This document shows positions 44,603-53,360 of a stretch of DNA of 64,000 nucleotides, in pieces (position 1 is the first letter of the stretch; each line of letters opens with the position of its first letter). The notes below the pieces were generated by a model that was not told the DNA's origin, did no database searches, and saw only the letters and a list, made by a program, of their open reading frames with translations. Location: assembly GCA_951812945.1 (NCBI GenBank), contig CATOTB010000001.1, positions 676,198 to 740,197 on the forward strand, written 5' to 3'. This DNA is from Candidatus Dadabacteria bacterium. GTDB lineage: Bacteria; Desulfobacterota_D; UBA1144; Nemesobacterales; Nemesobacteraceae. Position numbers and translations under genes: made by a program.

Positions 44603-45730
44603 ACTCACGATCAGCGAATGGGCGCTGCGTACAAAATTCCCCCTGCTTTCCAGGAAGCGTTAAGCCCCCTTTCAAGCGCTAGAGGAGTTTTAGGCCCCAG
44701 ATGCCTTTCGAATATCTCCCCGTAGTTGCCTACGGCTGAAATTGCGTTAACGGCCCACTTCTTGTCAAGACCGAGCATTTCGCCCATGCTGCCTTCGGTG
44801 CCTAGAAAACGGTTCATACCCGGATTGTTTCCAGACTTCTTAGCGAGTTCCTTGACGTTTTTCTGGGTGATGCCCATCTCTTCTGCGATAATCAGCGCGT
44901 TAACCACCCACTTTCCGATATCAGCCCAACGGTCATCACCGTGGCGCACCGCGCCGCCCAGGGGTTCTTTTGAAATGATTTCGGGAAGAATCACATGATC
45001 TGAAGGCTTTTTCAGCGCCGCTCGCGTAGAGGCTAAAGCCGACGCGTCGGTTGTGTACACGTCGCATCTTTTGCTTTCATATGCGACGATGCTTTCTTCG
45101 TTGGTTTCGGTATTGACAGGCTCGTACTTCATTTTGTTAGCTCTGAAGTAATCCGCCAGGTTAAGTTCCGTGGTGGTGCCGGTCTGGATGCACACCGAAG
45201 CCCCGGCCAGTTGTGTTGCCGACGTTACCCCAAGACTTTTGCGAATTAAAAAGCCCTGACCATCATAGTAGTTAACGGGCAGGAAGGTCAATTTCAGGTC
45301 AGCGTCACGACTCAGCGTTTCGGTGGTGTTGCGGAACAGTATGTCGCCTTCGCCGGCATTTAGCTGGGTAAACCGCGTTTTATTCGTGGTCGGTACAAAT
45401 TTCACTTTGTCACCGCTTCCCAGCACTGCAGCGGCTACGGCGCGGCAGAAATCGACATCAAACCCCTGCCAGTTGCCTTTTTCGTCCGGAGATGCGAATC
45501 CGGCCAAGCCCGATGAAACAATACAGTTGAGCTTGCCTCGCGTTTTCACATCTTCAAGGGTGCCAGCATCAGCCATGACTGTGAATGAAAACAGTACGGC
45601 AATAATTACCAAAAATTTTGTTACTCTCATACCAAGTACCTCCTTAGAGTAGGTTGTTTTGAGTTTAAGGACGGAATCAAACATTTGAAGAACTCTCCTT
45701 ATTCTAATTTTAAATACAATCATATTTTCC
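44603..45730 (-). repeat. Direct repeat, aapJ copy 2
   Basis: Second copy of the repeat at 40342-41463, same orientation, about 1.13 kb. Leader sequences differ by several small insertions; the distal coding half is nearly identical to copy 1. Confidence 0.85.
44611..45630 (-). CDS. aapJ: Amino-acid ABC transporter binding protein, AapJ-like (copy 2)
   Basis: A 339-residue binding protein about 92% identical to copy 1 by eye. About half of the 26 or so differences fall between residues 135 and 185, for example KMKYEPVNTETNEESIVAYE here against KMEYEHLNTGTNAESIIMYE. The last 110 residues are almost unchanged. The start is ATG 45630, preceded by a strong AAGGAGGT 8 bp upstream. First gene of the transporter cluster and the likely main binding protein. 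Confidence 0.92.
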   Translation of the reverse strand: MRVTKFLVIIAVLFSFTVMADAGTLEDVKTRGKLNCIVSSGLAGFASPDEKGNWQGFDVDFCRAVAAAVLGSGDKVKFVPTTNKTRFTQLNAGEGDILFRNTTETLSRDADLKLTFLPVNYYDGQGFLIRKSLGVTSATQLAGASVCIQTGTTTELNLADYFRANKMKYEPVNTETNEESIVAYESKRCDVYTTDASALASTRAALKKPSDHVILPEIISKEPLGGAVRHGDDRWADIGKWVVNALIIAEEMGITQKNVKELAKKSGNNPGMNRFLGTEGSMGEMLGLDKKWAVNAISAVGNYGEIFERHLGPKTPLALERGLNASWKAGGILYAAPIR

Positions 45731-45833
45731 GGCGTTTTGCAATTGAGAATACGAGAGAAACGCGAGAAAGTTTTTACGTGTACGGATTGATATGTTACGA
45801 TTCGGCGGACGGCACTTCAGCCTGTCCTGATCA

Positions 45834-47381
45834 TCACGATCTGACCTCTACGTCTTTTTCCTTTACCCTCGTGAAAAGATTTTCTCCCTTCTTTATTGCC
45901 GTTCCGGGTTTCGTACCTCCCCAGTCCGCATCCTCGGCGACGAGTTCGGGAGAAAGACCGATTTTCTCCCGGATATCGTGGGCGGTTTCCGGCAGAAATG
46001 GGTAGATGAGGAGGGAAATCACCCTGATGCTCTCGGCAAGCGTCCAGAGCACTGTTTCGAGCCGTTTGTCTTGTTCTTTCTGCTTAGCAAGTTTCCAGGG
46101 CGCCGTGTTATCGACGTACCTGTTTACAAGCGCTATGAATTCCCATATGCGGGAAAGCGCCCTGTTAAAGGCAAGTTCTTCAAGATCGGAGCGTACCTGT
46201 CGCGCTGTCTCTCTATAGAAATCCTCTATTTCCTTCTCACTTTCCAAGAACTCCGCGGGCTCCGGAACGACGCCCCCGAGATATCTCTCTATCATCCCGA
46301 GCGAGCGGCTCACAAGATTTCCGAGTCCGTTTACGAGCTCCCCGTTCACGCGGCTTACAAGCGATTTCCTTGAATAATCCCCGTCCTGTCCGAAAGGTAT
46401 TTCGCGAAGCAGAAAATAGCGGAAGATCTCGGAACCGAACTCCTCCACCACTTGATAGGGGTCAACCACGTTCCCCAGGGATTTCGACATCTTCTCCCCC
46501 TCGACCGTCCACCACCCGTGGGCGAAGACGGTTTTCGGCAGCGGGAGTCCAGCCGACATCAAAAACGCGGGCCAGTAGACCGCGTGGAACCTGAGTATGT
46601 CTTTTCCTACAAGATGAATGTCAGCCGGCCAGAACGCCTCGAAATCTCCGGTTTTCCCGGGGAAACCCAGGGACGTCAGGTAATTCGTTAGGGCGTCGAA
46701 CCACACGTAGACCACATGCCCCTCGGAATCGGGAACGGGGATTCCCCATGAGAAGTTGGTTCTACTTACGCTCAGGTCCCTCAGGCCTCCCTTAACGAAG
46801 CTTACAACCTCGTTTCTTCTGTAATCAGGTTTTATGAACTCTGGGTGTTCGCTGTAGTGACGAAGAAGAGGCTCCTGGTATTCTGAGAGCCTGAAGAAGT
46901 AGCTTTCCTCTTTTATTTTTTCAAGGCGAGGGCGGTTTTTTTCAGGAAGCTTCATTATCTCTTCGACCTGGGTTTCAGTTATGAAAGCCTCGTTCCTCAC
47001 GTCGTACCACCCCTCGTACTCGTCAAGGTATATATCTCCGTTTTTCTCTACGAGCCTCCAGATCTCGGAGACCGCCTCGTGGTGGCGCGATTCAGTGGTC
47101 CTTATGAAATCGGTGTTTGAGATGCCCAGAACTTTCCACAGGTCCTGGAACTTTACTACCACCCTGTCAGCGAGTTCTATGGGAGCTTCTCCGCCCGTTT
47201 GGGCGGTCTGTTCTATTTTTCTTCCGTGCTCGTCGGTTCCCGTGAGAAAGTAGACTTCGTGTCCCGAAGCAGCCTTGTATCTTGCGATCGTATCGGCTGC
47301 TATGGTCGTGTAGGCGTGGCCTATGTGCGGCACGTCGTTTACATAGTAGATGGGCGTTGTTACGTAGAACTGCTTTTTCAT
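45834..47381 (-). CDS. metG: Methionyl-tRNA synthetase
   Basis: Class I synthetase of 515 residues. YYVNDVPHIGHAYTT (about 12-26) contains the HIGH motif, and WWTVEGEKMSKSLGN (about 296) the KMSKS loop. The zinc-knuckle cysteines of many MetG forms are missing: the insert reads YEGWYDVRNEAFI, as in the short zinc-free type. There is no C-terminal tRNA-binding (EMAPII-like) domain. It looks complete and starts with a good ATG. Confidence 0.95.
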   Translation of the reverse strand: MKKQFYVTTPIYYVNDVPHIGHAYTTIAADTIARYKAASGHEVYFLTGTDEHGRKIEQTAQTGGEAPIELADRVVVKFQDLWKVLGISNTDFIRTTESRHHEAVSEIWRLVEKNGDIYLDEYEGWYDVRNEAFITETQVEEIMKLPEKNRPRLEKIKEESYFFRLSEYQEPLLRHYSEHPEFIKPDYRRNEVVSFVKGGLRDLSVSRTNFSWGIPVPDSEGHVVYVWFDALTNYLTSLGFPGKTGDFEAFWPADIHLVGKDILRFHAVYWPAFLMSAGLPLPKTVFAHGWWTVEGEKMSKSLGNVVDPYQVVEEFGSEIFRYFLLREIPFGQDGDYSRKSLVSRVNGELVNGLGNLVSRSLGMIERYLGGVVPEPAEFLESEKEIEDFYRETARQVRSDLEELAFNRALSRIWEFIALVNRYVDNTAPWKLAKQKEQDKRLETVLWTLAESIRVISLLIYPFLPETAHDIREKIGLSPELVAEDADWGGTKPGTAIKKGENLFTRVKEKDVEVRS

Positions 47382-47513
47382 AACTTCAGTTTCCCGGATG
47401 AAGAGTATCCGGGTTTCGGATTAATAAAACACAAGAGGCAGGTATTTCAATTATTTTCTGCGAAATACGATCCCTGTTTGAGTGGAATAATCCGGATTCG
47501 AGGCGGATTTTGC

Positions 47514-47879
47514 CTAATACGACAAATTCAAGGAGTCTGCGGCTGTTTTGAGACGTTTATCCAGCGTCAGTAATCGCGTCGGTGGTTCCAAAGCCGTGGC
47601 AGTTAGCAGATGAGCGTCAATATAGCCAATGCCGAGCCCCATTAATTGGTTTTGTTCTACGAAATACAAAACTGAGGATTCAGCGGCAACAGGAAGAGAA
47701 GGCAGATCATTAAGCATTGAAAGAATTTCAGCACGGTCGGCAAGATTACCGCAGGCGATCTCACCAATAACGAAAGGGTGGATAAGTGCCTTATTAGTTT
47801 TGAGCAAATCCTCAATTATTCCGCCGCCTCTGCTCAGATACTCAATCCATATCGAGGTATCAATCAGAATCATTGTCAA
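47514..47879 (-). CDS. vapC: VapC-type PIN-domain ribonuclease toxin
   Basis: A 121-residue PIN domain. The acidic residues expected for the metal site are present: Asp in ILIDTSIWIEYL (about 7), Glu in VIGEIACG (about 39) and Asp in GIGYIDAHLLTA (about 86) and LLTLDKRL (about 104). The start overlaps the vapB end by 20 bp. VapC toxins cut RNA and are held inactive by VapB. Both genes seem intact. Confidence 0.92.
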   Translation of the reverse strand: MTMILIDTSIWIEYLSRGGGIIEDLLKTNKALIHPFVIGEIACGNLADRAEILSMLNDLPSLPVAAESSVLYFVEQNQLMGLGIGYIDAHLLTATALEPPTRLLTLDKRLKTAADSLNLSY

Positions 47880-48063
47880 AACGGCGGCGCGGGATGGATC
47901 GAAGTCCGGGTTGACTACCGCCTAACTTGGCAAGTTGCCGTGCACTTTCCCGCTCCACCAAAGCTTTTAACGCTTCCCTGACAAGTTTCGGTTTTGAGGT
48001 AATATTTGTGAGGTTTTGTGCTCGGGCCAGTAACTCATCATCTATATTCAATGTTGTTCTCAT
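47860..48063 (-). CDS. vapB: VapB-type antitoxin
   Basis: A 67-residue ribbon-helix-helix antitoxin: MRTTLNIDDELLARAQ at the start is the DNA-binding strand and first helix. The C-terminal end (GLRSIPRRRFDNDSD) would wrap VapC. Its promoter contains a perfect 16-bp palindrome that should be its operator, the usual autoregulation of such pairs. Confidence 0.9.
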   Translation of the reverse strand: MRTTLNIDDELLARAQNLTNITSKPKLVREALKALVERESARQLAKLGGSQPGLRSIPRRRFDNDSD

Positions 48064-48113
48064 CTTTGATGCTCCAATGCTTAATTGCTGAGTTGTAAAA
48101 TTGTTTGCATCAG

Positions 48114-48142
48114 ATTATACATCAATTGATGTAGGAAAACAA
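48114..48142 (-). promoter_or_regulatory. vapBC promoter with a palindromic operator
   Basis: On the minus strand a perfect -10 TATAAT (48114-48119) and a weak -35 TTGTTT (48137-48142) are 17 bp apart. A perfect 16-bp palindrome, TACATCAATTGATGTA (48118-48133), fills the spacer and overlaps the -10. This is the expected place for VapB binding and repression. Confidence 0.6.
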
Positions 48143-48175
48143 GTTTTTAAGAGGCCTTAAGTAGTATTGATATTT

Positions 48176-49171
48176 CTACTTAGAGAACCTAAGCAGAAGG
48201 TTTTCAAGAGAAACTTCGACATTCGCGTTATTCTCCGAAATCCTTGCCATTGTTTCCTCAAGGGCGGTGAATTTGTCCAGAAGTTCGGATACGTCCCGTT
48301 TCCCCGAGTATTTGCTTAACTGCTCAAGCAGGTCGGTATTTACTATCTCCTCTTTTTCCCTGGAAGTTTTGAGAATCACCGAATCCCGAAGCCATGTAGA
48401 GAGAATGTCAAAAACCGTTTTCAGTTCTTCCGGTCCGCCGCCTTTTACGTCTTTCTGTATTCTCTCCACGGAATCAAAAAGGGTAAGCGGCTTTTTACTG
48501 TCGACGGCCATTACGCAGTCTACGTATTCGGTTCTTTTGCGAAGGTATTCTTCATCGGTGTTAAGCGCTCTTGAGATGCTGCCTCCCGATATTCTCGAGA
48601 CAAGCTCCGGGTCACTGCCCTCTGGTTTCTCCTTTTCCAGAAAACTTTTTACCTGCTCCGTCTCAAGGGGCTGGAACACTACCGACTGGCATCTTGACCT
48701 TATGGTCGGCATGAGCAGGTCTGCAAGTGTCGTTATGAGGATTATGACGGAGTTCGGCGGCGGTTCTTCAAGAGTCTTTAGAAACGCGTTCTGAGCGTTG
48801 AAGTTCATTCTCTGCGCGCCGTCAATTATGAAGACCTTGTATGGATTCTCATAGGGCGCCAGGTGAATCAAACGTTCTATGTCCTGTCTTACGTGATCCA
48901 CTTTTATCGTTTTCTCGCCCGGATATCCGAACACGAGAACGTCAGGGTTAAGGCCTTTTTCGGTCTTCACGCACGAGATGCATTTGCAGTCAAGGTTCTC
49001 CACTGCGCCTTCGGAGCAGTTTATGAGTTTCGCGAAACCGATGGCGACCAGTTTTTTCCCTACGCCCTCGGGTCCTGAGAAAAGGTAGGCGTGCGAGATC
49101 CGGTTTTTACGGACCGAGTTCCGAAGAAATTCTTTCTGGGGTTCGTGTCCTATGATCTGCGGAAATCCCAT
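48176..49171 (-). CDS. holB: DNA polymerase III delta' subunit
   Basis: A 331-residue clamp-loader subunit. It has a P-loop-like segment SGPEGVGKKLVAIG (about 33), a four-cysteine zinc module (CSEGAVENLDCKCISC, about 52), the SRC-type sensor RSRCQSVVFQPL (about 158) and the usual AAA+ layout. It lies 113 bp downstream of the vapB start on the same strand. tmk, often its neighbour in other bacteria, is 11 kb away. Confidence 0.9.
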   Translation of the reverse strand: MGFPQIIGHEPQKEFLRNSVRKNRISHAYLFSGPEGVGKKLVAIGFAKLINCSEGAVENLDCKCISCVKTEKGLNPDVLVFGYPGEKTIKVDHVRQDIERLIHLAPYENPYKVFIIDGAQRMNFNAQNAFLKTLEEPPPNSVIILITTLADLLMPTIRSRCQSVVFQPLETEQVKSFLEKEKPEGSDPELVSRISGGSISRALNTDEEYLRKRTEYVDCVMAVDSKKPLTLFDSVERIQKDVKGGGPEELKTVFDILSTWLRDSVILKTSREKEEIVNTDLLEQLSKYSGKRDVSELLDKFTALEETMARISENNANVEVSLENLLLRFSK

Positions 49172-49221
49172 GGGTTTTATCTTACCGGCAAGCGCGGGTG
49201 TCTTCTATGCTAGGGAGGCGG

Positions 49222-52095
49222 TTATTTTGGGTTTTTAGCCGATATGGATTCTTCAAGGAGGAGGGCTACGTGAACCGGGGTTGCTTCCGTGAAATGGGAT
49301 ACCTGCTCGAGGCAGGAAATACCTGTTACGCAGACCCTCTCCGATTCTCCAAGGCCCCTTACTTTCGGGAAAAGGCCACACTCTCCCATGGCTTTTGATA
49401 TCTCGTAGTGCTCTTTTTCGTAACCGAAGCTCCCCGCCATCCCGCAGCACCCGGCGTCGCTAGGCTTGGCATTGTAGCCAAAGACCCTAAGAAGCGAGAG
49501 GGTTTTTCCGAACTCCCCCACGGATCTCTCGTGACAGTGTCCGTGAACGAGTATTTCTTCCCGTTTTTGCCTCCCTGGGTTCTCCGCGCGGAGATTCTCC
49601 ACTTGGGCGCAGACGAATTCGCAGACCGAGTGGATATTTGGAAGGAGCGCGCCTAGGGATTCGTTTCCCGGAAGAAGGTCTGTGTATTCGTCTCGAAACG
49701 CGGAAAGGCAGCTTGGTTCCGAGAAAATCACGGGGATGTTCCTTTGAGCGTAAGAGGAGAGAATGTTTACGTTGTGAATAGCGTTTTTCTTCGCTTCCCG
49801 AACCATGCCGGTACTCAGCATCGGCCGCCCGCAGCATTTTCTTCGTCTCTCCAAAAGCACACAGAAACCGAGACTCTCAAGCACCCCCGTGACGGCTTTT
49901 CCTATCTCGGGGTAGAAAAACTCAGACCACGTGTCATGAAAATAGACCACCTGTCTTCCGTTTCCGAAACCCTCTTTTCTTTTGCGAAACCACCCGCTGA
50001 AAGTATCTTCGGCCATCGGGGGAAGGGATCTTCTTCGTGAAATTCCCGCGAGTGATAGCAGCCTTTGGGGAAAAGAACCCTCAAGCGCCCGGTTAAAAAA
50101 ACGGGGGAGGGAACTGCGCGCAGAACTTATCTCGTGCACGCGGGCAAAAAGTATGTCTCTTGCCGTAAATCCCGCTTTGTCCTTGTAGCGGGCGAGGAAC
50201 TCGGTTTTCATCTTGCCCGCGTCAACCCCGGAAGGACATTCGCTCCGACACGCCTTGCATCCCACGCAGAGGTCGAAAACATCGTAGAATCCTTTTTCGT
50301 AGATCATCTCCTCATCCATGTTCCCATGCAGAACTTCCCTAAGCAGATTGGCGCGCGCTCTTGTCGTATCGCCTTCATCGAGGGTTGCCCTGTAGGAAGG
50401 ACACATTATTCCCTCGGCGGTCTTTCTGCAGACCCCCTGGCCGTTGCACATAGCGGCTGCCGCTGCAAGGCCTCCTTCCCGAGACCAGTCAAGAAAAGTC
50501 GAAATATCCCCGGCGGCCCCGCTTGTTCTCAGGTTCGAGGAAGAAGCGGCCCCCTGGACTACTTTTCCGGGGTTTAGTATTCCCCGGGGGTCAAAAATGT
50601 CTTTGAGCTTTTTCATTACGGAGTAAAGCTCCTCTCCGAAGAGCTTTTCGTTAAGATAGCTTCTTTGAAGACCATCTCCGTGCTCTCCGCTCATTACTCC
50701 CGAGTAGCGGAGAGCGAGTTCGAGGGTGCGCTCGGAGAGCGCCACCATGTCGGACACCCCTTTTTGCTCCCGAAGGTCAATAAGGGGCCTTATGTGCAGG
50801 CATCCGGCGCTTGCGTGACCGTAAAAAGCGGCCTTAAGACCAAACTCATCTAGAAGTGAAATCACATCCCTTGTGTAGCGGGCGAGGTTTTCTGCGGGAA
50901 CAGAGACGTCCTCTATGCACGGCACCGGCTTCTGTCTGCCCCTGTCGCTCATCAGGATGCCGAGCCCCGCCTTTCTTATGTCCCAGATTTTTTTCTGCTC
51001 CTCCCGTCCTAGTACTGAAAACGCGCCCGCGCCCGCAACCGCTGATTCAACGGACTTTGCGAGGCTTTCTGCCCTCTCGCCGGTCTGCCTCTGGTCGTCT
51101 CCCTGAAATTCGACTACAAGAATGGCCCCGGGGGTTTCGTCAATGAAGGAGAAGGCGTGGGAGAACTCTTTTTTTCTCCTGGCAAGATCTATAAGCGTTC
51201 CGTCGATGAGCTCGATTGCCGAAGGGCCGCGGGGGAGAATTTCGCAAACCGAATCCATTGCCTCTGGAATTTCTCGAAACGAGATGACGCAAAGCGCGCT
51301 TGAGAGGGGTTTTTCCACGAGGTTAAGCTCAAAATCGGTTGAAACTGCTAGGGTGCCTTCCGAAGATGCTAGAAGTTTTGCAGGGTTGAACTTTTGGTCC
51401 AGAAAATAGTTAAGCGAGTACCCCGAAGCCCTTCTCCAGTGCCTTGGGAAATCGTTTTTTACAAGCTCTCTGTTTTGCTTTATAAGTGCGGCGAGTTTTT
51501 CGAAGAGATTCCCCGCGATACCGCTTCCTGCCCCGCGTCTTTCGTAGTTTTCCCGAGAAAGCTCGATGGAAGACCCGTCAGCCAGCACGATGTTTGAGGA
51601 GATAACGTGATCTCCCGCCATTCCGTACAGTATGGAGTGTGCTCCCGTGGCGTTGTTAGCGACAGCTCCCCCGACGGTGGCGACGCTTGCGCTTGAAGGA
51701 TCCGGTCCGAACATGAGTTCCATGGGCGCGAGAGCTCTGTTCAGGCCGTCAATTGAGATTCCGGGCTCAACCCTGACCCTCTTCCCTGCGGCGTCCACGT
51801 CGATCACCCCGTTCATGTACTTTGAGAGATCGAGGATTATCCCTTCTCCCACGGCCTGTCCCGCGAGGCTTGTTCCGGCTCCCCGCACCGTGACCGGGAT
51901 ATCGCGGGCGGATGCTTCGGAGACGGTGATCTCAACGTCCTGGCGGTTCCTCGGGATTACGACTGCTTGCGGGAGAATTCTGTAGTTGCTTGCGTCTGTG
52001 CTGTAGATTGCCCGGTCAACGAGGCTTTTTCTTATCTCGCCCCGTATTTGCCCGCTAAGCGTCCTGCTCAGCTCTTCGATTCTTGATTTCTCCAT
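49222..52095 (-). CDS. FAD-linked oxidase fused to Fe-S and CCG domains (D-2-hydroxyacid dehydrogenase type)
   Basis: A 957-residue fusion. The N-terminal FAD_binding_4 domain (about 40-215; PVTVRGAGTSLAGQAVGEG, VGGAVANNATGA) and the FAD-oxidase C domain (about 240-530; HASAGCLHIRPL, GEHGDG) belong to the D-lactate, glycolate or 2-hydroxyglutarate dehydrogenase group. A dicluster ferredoxin region (about 560-650; CNGQGVCRK and CVGCKACRSECPSG) and two CCG motifs (CCGRPMLSTG, CCGMAGSFGY) follow, as in YdiJ-like enzymes. It probably oxidises a D-2-hydroxyacid into the respiratory chain. The exact acid is not known. Confidence 0.9.
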   Translation of the reverse strand: MEKSRIEELSRTLSGQIRGEIRKSLVDRAIYSTDASNYRILPQAVVIPRNRQDVEITVSEASARDIPVTVRGAGTSLAGQAVGEGIILDLSKYMNGVIDVDAAGKRVRVEPGISIDGLNRALAPMELMFGPDPSSASVATVGGAVANNATGAHSILYGMAGDHVISSNIVLADGSSIELSRENYERRGAGSGIAGNLFEKLAALIKQNRELVKNDFPRHWRRASGYSLNYFLDQKFNPAKLLASSEGTLAVSTDFELNLVEKPLSSALCVISFREIPEAMDSVCEILPRGPSAIELIDGTLIDLARRKKEFSHAFSFIDETPGAILVVEFQGDDQRQTGERAESLAKSVESAVAGAGAFSVLGREEQKKIWDIRKAGLGILMSDRGRQKPVPCIEDVSVPAENLARYTRDVISLLDEFGLKAAFYGHASAGCLHIRPLIDLREQKGVSDMVALSERTLELALRYSGVMSGEHGDGLQRSYLNEKLFGEELYSVMKKLKDIFDPRGILNPGKVVQGAASSSNLRTSGAAGDISTFLDWSREGGLAAAAAMCNGQGVCRKTAEGIMCPSYRATLDEGDTTRARANLLREVLHGNMDEEMIYEKGFYDVFDLCVGCKACRSECPSGVDAGKMKTEFLARYKDKAGFTARDILFARVHEISSARSSLPRFFNRALEGSFPQRLLSLAGISRRRSLPPMAEDTFSGWFRKRKEGFGNGRQVVYFHDTWSEFFYPEIGKAVTGVLESLGFCVLLERRRKCCGRPMLSTGMVREAKKNAIHNVNILSSYAQRNIPVIFSEPSCLSAFRDEYTDLLPGNESLGALLPNIHSVCEFVCAQVENLRAENPGRQKREEILVHGHCHERSVGEFGKTLSLLRVFGYNAKPSDAGCCGMAGSFGYEKEHYEISKAMGECGLFPKVRGLGESERVCVTGISCLEQVSHFTEATPVHVALLLEESISAKNPK

Positions 52096-52155
52096 GGGAA
52101 CCGATGCCGGCCGGAACGTTTCAGGATAAAAGATGGCGCGTGAGGAGAAAAGTCT

Positions 52156-53355
52156 TCAGGCCTCACCGTTTTCAAATGTTTTGAGTATCCCGTAGGTCGT
52201 GTCACGTTCGGCCGGGATTCTGCCTATTTCTCTGGTGAGTTTTCTGAATTCCTCGGGCGGGAAATACTGTCCGTAACTTGCGCCGGCGAAACGGGATATC
52301 TGCTCTTCCATGAGCGTTCCCCCGAAATCGTTTGCCCCGGCGGTGAGAGAGAACTGCGCAAACTCGGGCCCCTGCTTGACCCAGGAAACCTGTATGTTGT
52401 TTATCCATCCCCTGAGCATCATCCGGGAAACCGCGTACATCTTCAACTGGTCAAGGTCGGTCGGCCCCTTCCTCACCTTTCCCTTGGAGTGAATGAACAG
52501 TCTGGTGTTCCAGGGAATGAACCGAAGCGGCACGAATTCCGTGAACCCTCCCGTCTCTTTCTGTATGTCTCTCAGGATCCCCAGGTGTATGGCCCAGTGA
52601 TGGCGCTTGTCGAGGTGCCCGTACATTATGGTCGAGGTGGTTCTCATCCCTTCCTTGTGGGCTTTTTTCACCACCCTTATCCACACCTCGGTCGGTATCT
52701 TCCTGGGAGCGATTACCTTTCTTACCTCTTCAACCAGAACCTCAGCCGCGGTGCCGGGGAAGGTGTTGTGGCCGACGTCCTTCAGTTTCCTTATGAATTC
52801 CTCTTCCTCTATGCCGAGGGTCTTGGCGCCATAGTAGATTTCGTAGGGAGAAAAGGCGTGGGTGTGCATCTCGGGCACGGCCTTTTTAACCGCCTTAATA
52901 AGCTCGACGTAGAAATTGCCGTCTATCTCGGGATGCATGCCTCCCTGCATGCATACTTCCGTCGCGCCTATCTCCCAGGCCTCCACGGTTCTCTCAGCGA
53001 CTTCGTCCATCGAGAGAAAATACGCCCTCTCATCCCCCTCGTCCGCCATAAAATTGCAGAACCCGCAGTAAACATCACATATGTTCGTGAAGTTTATGTT
53101 CCTGTTAACGACGTAGGTAACGACGTCCCCCACGTCCTCTTTTCTTATCTGGTCGGCCGCAAGGGCGAGGGCGGATATCTCGTCTGTGTCCTCTATGCTG
53201 AAGAGATGAATCCCGTCCTCAACCGAGATCTCCTTTCCCGAAAGCGCGTCCTCAATTATACGGCCCGTCGTGCCGTTTATGCGCGACATAACTCCGTCGA
53301 CGCCTATGGGCCTTCTCTGCTCTATAGAGTCTATTATCTTGTTTATGTCTTCCAT
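52156..53355 (-). CDS. cofH: FO synthase subunit 2 (CofH)
   Basis: Radical-SAM enzyme of 399 residues. The cluster motif is CDVYCGFC within NRNINFTNICDVYCGFCNF. The Gly-rich MQGGMHPEIDG and the C-terminal LTAGANDFGGTLMEEQ are family landmarks. MqnC and MqnE are close relatives, but the directly adjoining cofG (5 bp gap) decides for CofH. With CofG it builds the deazaflavin FO of coenzyme F420 from tyrosine and a flavin precursor. CofC, CofD and CofE are not in the window. Confidence 0.9.
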   Translation of the reverse strand: MEDINKIIDSIEQRRPIGVDGVMSRINGTTGRIIEDALSGKEISVEDGIHLFSIEDTDEISALALAADQIRKEDVGDVVTYVVNRNINFTNICDVYCGFCNFMADEGDERAYFLSMDEVAERTVEAWEIGATEVCMQGGMHPEIDGNFYVELIKAVKKAVPEMHTHAFSPYEIYYGAKTLGIEEEEFIRKLKDVGHNTFPGTAAEVLVEEVRKVIAPRKIPTEVWIRVVKKAHKEGMRTTSTIMYGHLDKRHHWAIHLGILRDIQKETGGFTEFVPLRFIPWNTRLFIHSKGKVRKGPTDLDQLKMYAVSRMMLRGWINNIQVSWVKQGPEFAQFSLTAGANDFGGTLMEEQISRFAGASYGQYFPPEEFRKLTREIGRIPAERDTTYGILKTFENGEA

Positions 53356-53360
53356 TTTCT

